Positions 42,025 to 51,943 of a stretch of DNA of 64,000 nucleotides are shown here, one piece after another. Each line of letters opens with the position of its first letter. Positions within the stretch are counted from its first letter, which is position 1. The notes beneath the pieces are model-generated. The model made no database searches. It worked only from the letters and a program-made list of their open reading frames with translations, and was not told the origin of the DNA. Source of the stretch: Xiheimicrobium sp033763395 (lineage in GTDB: Bacteria; Myxococcota; Myxococcia; Myxococcales; Myxococcaceae); the NCBI GenBank assembly GCA_033763395.1, contig JANRKQ010000069.1:11052-75051 (forward strand), in the 5' to 3' direction. Both the position numbers and the translations under genes were made by a program.

Positions 42025-43023
42025 ATGCGACTGTGCGTGAACTACCCGGTGCGCCGCGGGCGGCTGGTGCTGCGAACGGCCCACGACTGGGATCGCGACG
42101 TGCTGCCGAGCCAGCAGACCGACACGCAGGCCTGGTTCGACGTCGAGGTGCCGGCCCCCTGCCTCGAGCTCAAGCCCGCTGTCCTCGACGGGGCCGAGGT
42201 GCACTGGGCCCGCGGGCCCAACTACGTGCTCACGCCCTGGGAACGCGACCGCGGCCTGTGGCCCTACTTCTTCGACCCGCCCCACGGGCGCGTCAGCGAC
42301 GTGCTCCAGGTGCAGCACGACGGCGTCACGCGCGCGGTGCGCGTGTACCACCCGCCTGGCTACGACGAGAACCCGCTGCGGGCCTTCCCCGTTCTGTACA
42401 TGCAGGACGGCAAGAACCTCTTCTTCCCCGAAGAGGCCTTCGCCGGAAACGAGTGGCGCGTCGACGAGACGATGGACCGGCTCGATCAGATGAACGCCAT
42501 TCGCAAGTGCGTGGTGGTGGGCATCTCGCCTGGCGACCGCATGCGCGACTACACGAAGCCCGGCTACGACGCCTACGGGCGCTTCGTGGTCGACCGCCTC
42601 AAGCCGCTCGTTGACGCGAACCTGCGCACGCGGCCCCAGCGCGAGGCGACGGTGGTGATGGGCTCGTCGCTGGGTGGCGTAGCGGCGATGCACCTCGGGT
42701 GGACGTGGCCCCACGTCTTCGGGCGCGTCGCGGCCCTGTCAGCCACCTTCGGCCACTTCGACGATCTCTTCGAGCGCATCGCCCGGGACGAGAAGCGCGA
42801 CCTGCTCGTCTACCTGGACAGCGGGTGGCCGAAGGACAACTTCGAGGCCACCAACGCGATGCGCGATCTGCTGGTGCAGCAGGGGTTCCGGCTCGGGGTC
42901 GACCTGCTCCAGTGGAGCTTCCCCGAGGGGCGCCACGGCGAAGACTCGTGGGCCGCGCGCATTCACCTGCCGTTCCAGTTCTTCTTCGGGCGCGCGTGGC
43001 TCGCTCAGCGCGGCGACGTGTGA
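42025..43023 (+). CDS. Esterase (PF00756-type) with N-terminal starch-binding-like domain
   Basis: 332 residues. The first ~100 look like a carbohydrate-binding/CBM-type domain (RGRLVLRTAHDWDRDVLPSQQ). The esterase D fold follows: PVLYMQDGKNLF, nucleophile VMGSSLGGVAAMH, acid in VYLDSGWPKDNF and the late His in EGRHGEDSW. No signal peptide is evident. It should hydrolyse an acyl ester; the substrate is unknown. Divergent from the kinase; a PEGA protein starts 13 bases downstream. Confidence 0.85.
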   Translation: MRLCVNYPVRRGRLVLRTAHDWDRDVLPSQQTDTQAWFDVEVPAPCLELKPAVLDGAEVHWARGPNYVLTPWERDRGLWPYFFDPPHGRVSDVLQVQHDGVTRAVRVYHPPGYDENPLRAFPVLYMQDGKNLFFPEEAFAGNEWRVDETMDRLDQMNAIRKCVVVGISPGDRMRDYTKPGYDAYGRFVVDRLKPLVDANLRTRPQREATVVMGSSLGGVAAMHLGWTWPHVFGRVAALSATFGHFDDLFERIARDEKRDLLVYLDSGWPKDNFEATNAMRDLLVQQGFRLGVDLLQWSFPEGRHGEDSWAARIHLPFQFFFGRAWLAQRGDV

Positions 43024-43036
43024 CAAAGCGCGAGCC

Positions 43037-44095
43037 ATGTTGTCGCTCTTCGTCGCCCTCGCCCTGACGGCCGACACACCCTCGGTGGCGGTGGTGTCCC
43101 CGGGAGCGCCAGCGCTGACGGTGCGTGCGCTGGAGACGACCGGGCTGCCGGTGGTGCTGACGAGCCCGACGCTCCCGCCGGTGGGTCCGTCTTTGGCGCC
43201 GGCCCCCGACACCGTCGTCGCCTCGGCGCGCGCCGCGTGGGTGCAGGCTGACTTCCAACGGTGCCTGTTGGCCCTGGCCGACGACGGCCTGGTGAGCCGC
43301 GCGCTCGAGCAACGAGAGCTCACGCTGGCGGCCCGCACGCTGGTGTGGCGGGTGGCCTGCCGGCTCGGCGCCCGCCAGGAGACCAGCGCACGGCGCGACG
43401 CCGAATGGCTCGCCGCGCTGAGGCTCCCGCTGCCACCCGACGTGGGCGCGATGACCCCCGAGGTCGAGACGGTGCTGACAGCCGCTGCGCGCGCCATCGA
43501 CGGTGAGCCGCTGGTGCCGCTCCTCGTCGAGAGCCCCGTCGCCGGAGCCGCGGTCGCCTTCGATGGGCGGCCCGGCGCGTGCATCGTCCCGTGTCGTATG
43601 GATCTGCGCCGGGGTGTGCACGTCGTCGAGGTGTCGGCTGAAGGCTACAGCCCGCGCACCGCGGTGGTGTCGGTGGCGGCGCCGGCCGTCGAGACCTCCC
43701 TCGCGCTCGAAGTGGCCGAGCCGGCGCTCGCCATCGCCCAGTGGGCCGCGCGACGGGCCGCTGGTGACGAGGTGGACTCGGGGCGCTCGGCGCGCCTGTT
43801 GGCGACGGCGCTGCGCGCGCCCCGGCTGCTGGTGCTGACGACGGGAGACGGCGGCCTCGTTCGTGGAGCGCTGGCCATCGATGGCGTGGTGCAGGCGCGC
43901 GGCGAGCGCGAAGACGTGCCCTCGCTGGTGAAGGATCTGCTGGTGCGCGGCAAGGTGTTCGAGCCGTCGGTGCCGCTGTGGAAGCGCTGGCCCTTCTGGG
44001 TCGCCGTCGGCGCGGCCGTCGTCGCGACCGGCGTCACCACCGGCGTCATCCTGGCGAACCGCCCCGTCACCACACGGGTGGAGCTCAACCCATGA
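43037..44095 (+). CDS. PEGA-domain protein with C-terminal membrane helix
   Basis: 352 residues. An N-terminal hydrophobic run (LSLFVALALTADTP) is a probable signal. The middle contains a helical repeat-like region (QRCLLALADDGLVSR), then a PEGA domain near residue 165 (LVESPVAGAAVAFDGRPGAC) with two Cys, and a C-terminal membrane helix (WPFWVAVGAAVVATGVTTGVIL) near 318-339. Third PEGA-type protein in the window other than the kinases' own. The stop overlaps the next ATG (ATGA). Confidence 0.7.
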   Translation: MLSLFVALALTADTPSVAVVSPGAPALTVRALETTGLPVVLTSPTLPPVGPSLAPAPDTVVASARAAWVQADFQRCLLALADDGLVSRALEQRELTLAARTLVWRVACRLGARQETSARRDAEWLAALRLPLPPDVGAMTPEVETVLTAAARAIDGEPLVPLLVESPVAGAAVAFDGRPGACIVPCRMDLRRGVHVVEVSAEGYSPRTAVVSVAAPAVETSLALEVAEPALAIAQWAARRAAGDEVDSGRSARLLATALRAPRLLVLTTGDGGLVRGALAIDGVVQARGEREDVPSLVKDLLVRGKVFEPSVPLWKRWPFWVAVGAAVVATGVTTGVILANRPVTTRVELNP

Positions 44096-44868
44096 GGCGC
44101 CCCCGCCAGGTGGAGGCCGATGGCGTGGCAGCTGGTCGAACCGCGCGTGTCCTCGTTGGCGGGACTCGAACGCTCGCGGCACCTGCACTCACGGCCTGTG
44201 GCGGTCCACGCGGAGGTCGAAGTCGGTGGGCTTGCGCGCTGCTGGTGGTGCTGTCGGCGTGCACGGTGCAGCGCGAGGTGTCGCTCACCTTCGGCACCGA
44301 GGGCGAGGGCCTGGACGGCTTCATGTGCCGGGATCCGCAGGGGCAATTCCTGCTCGACCGCGCCCGCGGAGCGGACGGTGGCGTGCGGCCCGGCGCCCTC
44401 GTCTTCGACTTCGTGCGTCTGGGTGGTGTCCCCGGGTGCCGCACCGGCCAGCTGGTGAAGTGGTGCTCGACGCGCGAGTGCAAGCCGCTGCGGCAGGCGC
44501 GCGCGTGCGTGCCGGGCGTGACGCTGCCGACGGTGAGCCCGATGATGAAGCGAGAGGAGCTGCGAGCGGCCGTGCTCGGCGCGATGAAGCAGGTGCGCAG
44601 CACCGGCGTGCTCGACGACGCGCCCGACGAGTTCGTCATCGTTCGGGCCGTGGGCACGCTGCAATCGTGTGAGGCGCTCACCGCGAAGCCCGAGGACGTC
44701 GAGCTCCCGGGGTTCGACAAGGCCGAGCTGCTCGGCTGCGCCTACTCGTGCCCCGTGCTGCTCGATCGCGTCGAACAGGACGTGTACCTGGGCTTCGAGA
44801 CGCTCACCGTGCAGTGCGAGCAGGGCGTGCGCATCTGCAGCGATGGGCAGCTGCAGTGGCAGCCGTGA
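44092..44868 (+). CDS. Putative lipoprotein, hypothetical
   Basis: 258 residues from the ATG overlapping the previous stop. A long N-terminus precedes a lipobox (VVLSAC, about residue 57), so the true start might be internal and non-ATG, but no in-frame start sits at the right place. The mature part has at least eight cysteines (MCRDPQG, CSTRECKPL, GCAYSCPV), so is probably disulfide-bonded. No family recognised. Convergent with the sigma-54 activator, 3 bases apart. Confidence 0.55.
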   Translation: MRRPRQVEADGVAAGRTARVLVGGTRTLAAPALTACGGPRGGRSRWACALLVVLSACTVQREVSLTFGTEGEGLDGFMCRDPQGQFLLDRARGADGGVRPGALVFDFVRLGGVPGCRTGQLVKWCSTRECKPLRQARACVPGVTLPTVSPMMKREELRAAVLGAMKQVRSTGVLDDAPDEFVIVRAVGTLQSCEALTAKPEDVELPGFDKAELLGCAYSCPVLLDRVEQDVYLGFETLTVQCEQGVRICSDGQLQWQP

Positions 44869-44871
44869 GCG

Positions 44872-46164
<1,293 letters not shown>

Positions 46165-46218
46165 GCCCTCACAATACGTCGACGGTCCGCGGGGGTGATG
46201 GCGTTGTGGGGCGGCCCC

Positions 46219-46256
46219 TGTCGGCTGGACCCGACAGCTGTCGTCTGGAGCCGACA
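46219..46256. promoter_or_regulatory. Tandem 18-bp palindromes, candidate activator-binding sites
   Basis: TGTCGG-CTGGAC-CCGACA at 46219-46236 and TGTCGT-CTGGAG-CCGACA at 46239-46256; centres 20 bp apart, about two turns. They begin about 70 bp upstream of the -24 element. Dimeric sites in that position are typical enhancer sites for sigma-54 activators; here the neighbouring FHA activator is the obvious candidate. Confidence 0.6.
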
Positions 46257-46289
46257 ACGCAACACGGCACGGCCCGAGGGTCGCGACGC

Positions 46290-46304
46290 TGGAATGGGTC
46301 TTGC
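46290..46304 (+). promoter_or_regulatory. Sigma-54 (-24/-12) promoter upstream of di-haem lipoprotein
   Basis: TGGAATGGGTCTTGC matches TGGCACG-N4-TTGC in the key positions: GG at 46291-46292 and GC at 46303-46304 with the required 10-base spacing. The ATG is 52 bases downstream, a normal leader. Only the inner CAC of the -24 element departs from consensus. Confidence 0.7.
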
Positions 46305-46356
46305 GATGCGGTAGGGGCACCCCAGCAGCTCCCTTCCCCTGAAAGGACCAGACCCC

Positions 46357-48972
46357 ATGCGTCGTCTCCTCGTTGCACTCGTGGCCGCGGCCTCATTCGC
46401 GTGCCCGCCCATGACTCCGGAACCCGACGCCGGGGGGACTGGCGGCGGCGCCAGCGCAGGGGGTGCCGCGGGTGGTTCGGCCGGAGGTACCGCAGGTGGG
46501 TCCGCCGGAGGCGCCGCGGGGGGCTCGGCCGGAGGTGCCGCGGGTGGATCCGCAGGAGGCTCCGCGGGTGGTTCGGCTGGAGGCTCCGCGGGCGGGAGCG
46601 CGGGTGGTTCGGCAGGTGGCATGGCCGGGCCCGTCCTGCGGCGCAGCAACCGCTCAACGACGGTGCAAGTCACCGGTGACGACGCCCTCGTCGCGATGGT
46701 GAACCCCGAGGTCGGCACGGTGAGCTTCTTCAACGCCGCCACGAAGTCCAAGAGCGGCTCGGCCTCGTTCGGCGCGACCAGCCAGCCCGAGGGCGTGGCG
46801 ATTCACCCCAACGACACCACCGCCTTCGTGCTGCTCCGCCGGGCCCAGCGGCTGGCGAAGGTGACGGCCATCAACACCACCACCCCGCAGGTCGACGCGA
46901 CGCGCGCCACCACCGGGAGCGAGCCGACGGGCGTGGCCCTGTCACCGACGGGCGCGACCGCGGTGGTGGCCAACCACGGCGATCGCTCCGTCACCTTCAT
47001 CGACACGGCGACGATGACCGTCGTCGGCACCACGCCGCTGGCGGCGGCCCCCCGCGCGGTGGCCATCACCAACGACGGCGACGCGGACGACACCGACGAG
47101 CGCATCTTCGTCACCCTCTTCTTCGGTGACGCCGTCGCCGAGGCCTCGGATACCGGCCGCATCGGCAAGGTGGTCGAGCTCAACCCCGGCACGCGGGCCG
47201 TCGTGCGCACCATCGACCTCATGCCGTTCTCCGACACCGGCTTCTCGACCACCGCGCTGGGCGACGGCGGCTTCGCCCTGCCCCACGTGGCCTGCTCGCC
47301 CAACCAGCTGTTCGGCATCACCATCAACGGCACGAAGGCCTACGTGCCGAACGTCTGCGCGTCGCCGCAGGGCCCGGTGAACAAGTTCACCAACCTCTTC
47401 GCGGCCGTCTCGGTGATCGATCTCGCCACCAACCAGGAAGATCGTGGCCCCACCGGCAGCGCCGTCATCTCGAAGCTGGCGCAGGAGCAGGGCGGCTCGA
47501 CCTCGAGCCTGCTCGGCGTGCCCGTCGGCATCACCTTCGTCGACGGCACCAACGTGGGCTACCTCGTCTCGCAGGCCGCCGACGTCGTGCAGCGCCTCCA
47601 CTACAACGCGACGCTCGCGCGCGGCCCCATCGCGCTCGGCCGTGACGCCACCTTCGAGCAGATCTCGCTGCGGGGCGCCGGCGGCACCAAGGTGCCCTCG
47701 GGCGTCGTCGCGGGCCACGCGAACGGCACGCTCTACGTGAACAACCAGGCCGACCGGTCGCTCACCCTGGTGAACCTGGCGAACCAGGCGGTCGACCCCC
47801 AGGGTGACGGCCTCGCCTCGGAGCCGAAGCCCACCACCGGCACGCCCGAGTTCCGGGTGCTGCAGGGCTTCAAGTTCTTCTTCACCGGTACCGGCCGCTG
47901 GTCGGACCGCGGCGTCAACTCGTGCGGCAGCTGCCACCCCGACGGCCTCACCGACAACCTCACGTGGATCTTCGCGGCCGGCCCGCGTCAGTCGACGGCG
48001 CTCGACGGCATGTACGGCAAGACGACGCCGGGCGATCAGCGCGTCTTCAACTGGACGGGCATCTTCGACGAGATGCACGACTTCGAGCTCAACACCCGCG
48101 GCACCGCCGGCGGCAAGGGCGCCATCACCGAGGGCACCGTGCCCAACGACCTGCCCTTCAACCTCACCAATGGCGTGCAGCTGCCGGGCTTCAACTCGGT
48201 CACCCGCAACGACTTCCTCTCGGGCTCGACCCGCGCGGTGGTGGCGACGCGGGCAGTCTTGCGCGATTGGGACGAGATCGACGACTACGGCAAGACGATT
48301 CGCGCCAACCGCGCCCCCACCTCGCTCGACGCGATGGCGGTCACCCGTGGCCGCGCGCTCTTCCAGGCGAACAACTGCCACTACTGCCACGGCGGCCAGA
48401 AGTGGACGGCGAGCCAGCTCCCGTACACGCCCTCGCCCGACAAGAACGGCTCGCTGCCCGGCGTGACGGGCGGCCCCGACGCTGGCACCGGCCTGCGCAC
48501 GCAGACGCTCGACGCGGGCACCGGCTTCGCGGGGCGCAACACCGACGCGCTGAAGGTCGACATCGAGCGCGGCCTCGCGCTGGGTGATGGCGGCGTCGTG
48601 AACGTCGGCCCCGAGCGCATCACCTGCGTGCTGCGTGACGTCGGCACCTTCGTGCTGGCCGACCCCATCGAGCGCAAGGCCGACGGCTCGCCGGCCCAGG
48701 GCTTCAAGGGCTTCAACCCGCCGGCGCTCACCTCGATGGCCACCGGAGCGCCCTTCCTCCACCACGGCAAGGCGCGCACGCTCACCGAGCTCTTCACCCC
48801 GCCGTACGCGAACCACTACCAGGCGGGCTCGGCCAACTTCCTCGCCAACGGCGGCACCACGCCGATGGAGCAGCAGCAGATCGCCGACCTCGTGGCCTTC
48901 CTCGAGTCCATCGACGAGTCGACCGCGCCCTTCACCATTCCGCCCAACCAGAACCTCTGCGTGGGGTACTGA
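46357..48972 (+). CDS. Di-haem cytochrome-like lipoprotein with beta-propeller
   Basis: 871 residues, lipobox SFAC (Cys16). Residues about 26-90 are a Gly-Gly-Ser-Ala-type linker. Next comes a beta-propeller of the YVTN/surface-layer type (PEGVAIHPNDTTAFV, PTGVALSPTGATAVV). Then two c-type haem sites: C523-GS-C526-H527 and C674-HY-C677-H678. The arrangement resembles MauG/cytochrome-c-peroxidase-related surface lipoproteins. Likely an envelope electron-transfer or oxidative enzyme. Transcribed from the sigma-54 promoter at 46290. Note the unusual fusion of haem domain and propeller with a glycine linker. Confidence 0.78.
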   Translation: MRRLLVALVAAASFACPPMTPEPDAGGTGGGASAGGAAGGSAGGTAGGSAGGAAGGSAGGAAGGSAGGSAGGSAGGSAGGSAGGSAGGMAGPVLRRSNRSTTVQVTGDDALVAMVNPEVGTVSFFNAATKSKSGSASFGATSQPEGVAIHPNDTTAFVLLRRAQRLAKVTAINTTTPQVDATRATTGSEPTGVALSPTGATAVVANHGDRSVTFIDTATMTVVGTTPLAAAPRAVAITNDGDADDTDERIFVTLFFGDAVAEASDTGRIGKVVELNPGTRAVVRTIDLMPFSDTGFSTTALGDGGFALPHVACSPNQLFGITINGTKAYVPNVCASPQGPVNKFTNLFAAVSVIDLATNQEDRGPTGSAVISKLAQEQGGSTSSLLGVPVGITFVDGTNVGYLVSQAADVVQRLHYNATLARGPIALGRDATFEQISLRGAGGTKVPSGVVAGHANGTLYVNNQADRSLTLVNLANQAVDPQGDGLASEPKPTTGTPEFRVLQGFKFFFTGTGRWSDRGVNSCGSCHPDGLTDNLTWIFAAGPRQSTALDGMYGKTTPGDQRVFNWTGIFDEMHDFELNTRGTAGGKGAITEGTVPNDLPFNLTNGVQLPGFNSVTRNDFLSGSTRAVVATRAVLRDWDEIDDYGKTIRANRAPTSLDAMAVTRGRALFQANNCHYCHGGQKWTASQLPYTPSPDKNGSLPGVTGGPDAGTGLRTQTLDAGTGFAGRNTDALKVDIERGLALGDGGVVNVGPERITCVLRDVGTFVLADPIERKADGSPAQGFKGFNPPALTSMATGAPFLHHGKARTLTELFTPPYANHYQAGSANFLANGGTTPMEQQQIADLVAFLESIDESTAPFTIPPNQNLCVGY
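46432..46630 (+). repeat. Gly/Ser/Ala-rich linker repeats
   Basis: About ten short GGSAGG-like units encoded with variable third positions. Also found at 60278-60527 in another lipoprotein. Confidence 0.8.
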
Positions 48973-48977
48973 CGCCG

Positions 48978-48997
48978 CGGGGCCGAAAACTGCCCCG
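48978..48997 (+). terminator. Hairpin just after the di-haem lipoprotein stop
   Basis: CGGGGC/GCCCCG, 6 bp with an 8-base loop, 6 bases after the stop; no U-run follows, so intrinsic termination is uncertain. Confidence 0.35.
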
Positions 48998-49035
48998 GGC
49001 CTTGCTTCTGGGGCACAGTGCGATACGCGACGCCG

Positions 49036-49064
49036 CCGCCCGTTCGGGAATTCCCGTCGGGCGG
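49036..49064. terminator. Strong compound palindrome upstream of NTF2-like lipoprotein
   Basis: CCGCCCG and CGGGCGG arms (7 bp) enclose a second palindrome CGGGAATTCCCG, so about 13 paired bases with a small bulge. It could be a terminator for the upstream gene or a regulatory stem for the gene at 49086; there is no clear U-run. Confidence 0.4.
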
Positions 49065-49085
49065 TGGTCGTTTGGAGGCCTTGTG

Positions 49086-49565
49086 ATGCGTTCGACGCTG
49101 CTCCTCGTAGGTGTGCTCCTGCTCGCCGGCTGTGCCCGGAAGATCCCCGGCACCGAGATCGACGACACCTCCGATTCCCGCGCCATCCTCGACGTGATGA
49201 CGGCGTACCGCTCGGCCGTCGAGCAGCGCAACGCCCAGGCCATCATCAACCTCGCCGACCCGAACTTCCGCGACGACGGCGGCAGCTCGAACCCCGACGA
49301 CGACCTCGACTACACGACGCTCTACACCTCGCTGGCGAACCGCTTTCAGCGCATCGAAGACGTGCGCCTCGACATGAACGTGCGGCGCATGGAGTTCGAC
49401 GACGAGACGAAGGCCGCCCGCGTCACCTACACCTACACGTTGAGCTTCAAGATGCCGACGCTGTCGACCCGCACCCAGACGGACACCGACATCAAGCAGA
49501 TGGTGCTCAAGCGCAGCCCCGACGGGGACGGCAAGGCGCGCTGGCGCATCGTCTCGGGCATCTGA
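49086..49565 (+). CDS. NTF2-like small lipoprotein
   Basis: 159 residues with a clean lipobox LLAGC (Cys16) and a TTGGAGG ribosome site. The mature part is a single alpha/beta domain of the NTF2/SnoaL type: ILDVMTAYRSAVEQRNAQAIINL, then FRDDG and a final WRIVSGI strand. Ligand unknown. It lies downstream of the hairpin at 49036. A second lipoprotein with the same general fold is at 51944. Confidence 0.65.
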   Translation: MRSTLLLVGVLLLAGCARKIPGTEIDDTSDSRAILDVMTAYRSAVEQRNAQAIINLADPNFRDDGGSSNPDDDLDYTTLYTSLANRFQRIEDVRLDMNVRRMEFDDETKAARVTYTYTLSFKMPTLSTRTQTDTDIKQMVLKRSPDGDGKARWRIVSGI

Positions 49566-49617
49566 ACGGCCACTTTCACTCGTCGACGCGGGCCGGGCGT
49601 GGTGAGTTCGCCGGCCC

Positions 49618-50244
49618 ATGCCGATCACCCTCTCCAGCGACGCGAAGTGGATCAGCCCCTACGCGATGAGCGCCTTCGTCGCGCTCGTCGAAAAGCGCGT
49701 GCCGTTCACCGTCTCGCTCGTCGACCTCGACGCGAAGGCGCACTTCCAGGCGGGGTACCCCGCGCGCACCCGCCGCGTGCCGTGCATCGTCGAGGGTGAC
49801 TTCGTGCTCGCCGAGTCGTCGGCCATCGCCGAGTACCTCGACGAGAAGTTCCCCGCCCCGGCCCACCCGGCCCTCTTCCCGGCCGACCTGCGCCAGCGGG
49901 CCATCGCCCGTGAAGTCATGGCGTGGATCCGCTCGGATCTGCTCCCGATTCGGGAGGAGCGCCCCACCACCACCGTCTTCGGGCCCCCCGCGACGGCGAA
50001 GCTCTCGGAGCGGGCCGAGGCCGCCCGGGTGCGCCTCGTCGACGGCGCCTCGCAGCTCGTCCGCGAGGGGCAGACGACCCTCTTCGCCGAGTGGTGCCTG
50101 GCCGACGTCGACCTGGCGCTCATGCTGCAGCGGCTCCGCCTGAGCGGCGATCCCCTCCCGCCGGCCCTGGCCCGCTACGCCGAGGCGAACTGGAAACGGC
50201 CGAGCGTCGTGCAGTGGCTCGAGCACCGGCTCCCCGCGCCCTGA
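49618..50244 (+). CDS. Glutathione S-transferase, YfcF-like
   Basis: 208 residues of the thioredoxin/GST fold: ITLSSDAKWISPYAMSAFVAL at the N-terminus, RRVPCIVEGDFVLAESSAIAEYL with the cis-Pro and glutathione Glu-Ser, then a helical C-terminal domain (LFAEWCLADVDLALML). Best resembles the YfcF subclass. Expected role in peroxide or electrophile detoxification in the cytoplasm. Confidence 0.85.
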   Translation: MPITLSSDAKWISPYAMSAFVALVEKRVPFTVSLVDLDAKAHFQAGYPARTRRVPCIVEGDFVLAESSAIAEYLDEKFPAPAHPALFPADLRQRAIAREVMAWIRSDLLPIREERPTTTVFGPPATAKLSERAEAARVRLVDGASQLVREGQTTLFAEWCLADVDLALMLQRLRLSGDPLPPALARYAEANWKRPSVVQWLEHRLPAP

Positions 50245-50352
50245 CGCTTCACGCCACTCCAGCGATCTTCCTTGACCCGGCGAAAATCGCGTCGCTAGAA
50301 GACCGCGCTTCTTCAGGTCGTACCGTTCCCTTCATCACGAGGCACGAAAGCC

Positions 50353-51939
50353 ATGGCTGCAGACACCGGCACGCAGAACTCCGACTGGAAGAAGCGCGAG
50401 ACCTTCGGCTCCGCCGTCGTCCAGATCGTGATCGTCGCCGTGGTGCTGGCGCTCGCGGTGTTCCTCGTCTACCGGCGCGGCAACACGAAGAAGGAAGTGG
50501 GCGAGCTGATGAAGGAAGCGCGCACCACCGCCAACAAGGGCAACCCGAACGATCTGCGCGCCGCGCTCAAGACCGCCGAGGAGGCCGTCGAGAAGGACAA
50601 CGGCGCGGCCGACGCGCACGCCCTGGTGGCGAGCCTGTACACCGACCTCTGGCTGGTGCACCGCGAGAACGGCGCCGAGGCGAAGGCAAAAGAGGCCCTC
50701 TCGCGCGCCAAGGCCAACGACTCCAAGAGCGAGGAGCGCTACGGCTCTGAGGCCCTGCACCTCGTCGCGGCCGGCGACTTCAAGGGCGCCGAGGCCTTCG
50801 TGGAAGATCTCCGCAAGAAGGGCGCGAACTCGGCCAAGCTCCTCTACGCGCAGGCGCTCGCGCTCAAGGGCCAGGGCAACCTCACCCTGGCGCGCCAGGG
50901 CTTCACCACCGCCATCGACAAGGCCTGGAAGGACGCGAACTATTCGGCGGCCTGGGGCGAGGCGATTCTCGACGAAGGCGCCGTCGGCGCCATCGACACC
51001 TTCACCAAGTCGCTCGGCACCAACCCCGACCTGCTGCGCTCGAAGAACGGGCTGGCGCTCGCGCGCGTCATGAAGAAGGACAAGATCGGCGACGCCGAGG
51101 CGATGGTGGCGGGCGTGCTGGCCCGTGACGCCGAGCTCTCGCCGCCGCTCAAGGCGCGCGCCATCGCCGTGCAGGCCCACATCGCCAACGTGGCCACCGA
51201 CTCCGAGAAGGCCATCACGCTCGCCGACCAGGCGCTGGGCCTCAACCCGGACGATCGCTGGGCGCTCTTCGCCAAGGCCAACGCGCTCGCCGCCAAGAAG
51301 GACGCGGGCGCTCCGGCGGCCTACACCGACCTGGTGACGAAGGCCCCCTCGGCGCCCGTCTTCTACTTCGAGGGCGCCCGCAACCTGCAGGCCGCTGGCA
51401 TGGTCGACGCGGCCATCGCGCTGCTCGACAAGTACGAGGCCTTCTTCAAGCAGGTGAAGAACCAGACGGCCGACGGCCGCGAGGTGTCGTACCTCGACCG
51501 CGACGACCGCTACTTCCTCGCGCGCGGCGACGTGCTCAAGGAGGCCAACAAGCTCGACGAGGCCATGGCGGCGTACGACAAGGCCATCGAGGCGAAGAAC
51601 GTCAACGTGACGAAGGCCTACTACTCGAAGGCGTCCGTGTTCCTCGCGAAGAAGGACTACGACAAGGCGCTCGAGATGCTGTCCGACATCACCCCCGAGG
51701 ACGGCACCGGCCAGCTCGCCGAGGCCTACATGGCCATGGGTGACGTGAAGTTCGCCAAGAAGGACTTCGGGCCCGGCTGCCAGTCGTTCGTCTTCGGCAT
51801 GATGAAGATGAAGGCGCAGCAGGCGCCGCGCGAGAAGCTCAACGCCGTCATCGACGACGTCGCCAAGCGCCTGAAGGAGGCCAAGCAGACCGACCTCCTG
51901 AAGATGTGGAACGAAGAGGCGAAGACCTTCATCCAGTAA
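50353..51939 (+). CDS. Membrane-anchored TPR protein
   Basis: 528 residues. A cytoplasmic N-terminus of about 20 residues, a membrane helix near 22-42 (VVQIVIVAVVLALAVFLVYRR), then at least eight TPR-like helical pairs (for example GNLTLARQGFTTAIDKAWKD, LDEAMAAYDKAIEAKN). No signal peptidase site, so it is a membrane-tethered periplasmic or cytoplasmic scaffold. Convergent with the NTF2-like lipoprotein 4 bases away. Confidence 0.75.
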   Translation: MAADTGTQNSDWKKRETFGSAVVQIVIVAVVLALAVFLVYRRGNTKKEVGELMKEARTTANKGNPNDLRAALKTAEEAVEKDNGAADAHALVASLYTDLWLVHRENGAEAKAKEALSRAKANDSKSEERYGSEALHLVAAGDFKGAEAFVEDLRKKGANSAKLLYAQALALKGQGNLTLARQGFTTAIDKAWKDANYSAAWGEAILDEGAVGAIDTFTKSLGTNPDLLRSKNGLALARVMKKDKIGDAEAMVAGVLARDAELSPPLKARAIAVQAHIANVATDSEKAITLADQALGLNPDDRWALFAKANALAAKKDAGAPAAYTDLVTKAPSAPVFYFEGARNLQAAGMVDAAIALLDKYEAFFKQVKNQTADGREVSYLDRDDRYFLARGDVLKEANKLDEAMAAYDKAIEAKNVNVTKAYYSKASVFLAKKDYDKALEMLSDITPEDGTGQLAEAYMAMGDVKFAKKDFGPGCQSFVFGMMKMKAQQAPREKLNAVIDDVAKRLKEAKQTDLLKMWNEEAKTFIQ

Positions 51940-51943
51940 GGCG

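Noticed and set aside
44150..44200. tRNA-like sequence on the minus strand (TTCGAGTCCCGCC) near 44160
   Set aside because: The T-loop consensus is present but the T-stem has mismatches at two of five pairs and no matching acceptor or D arm could be found.
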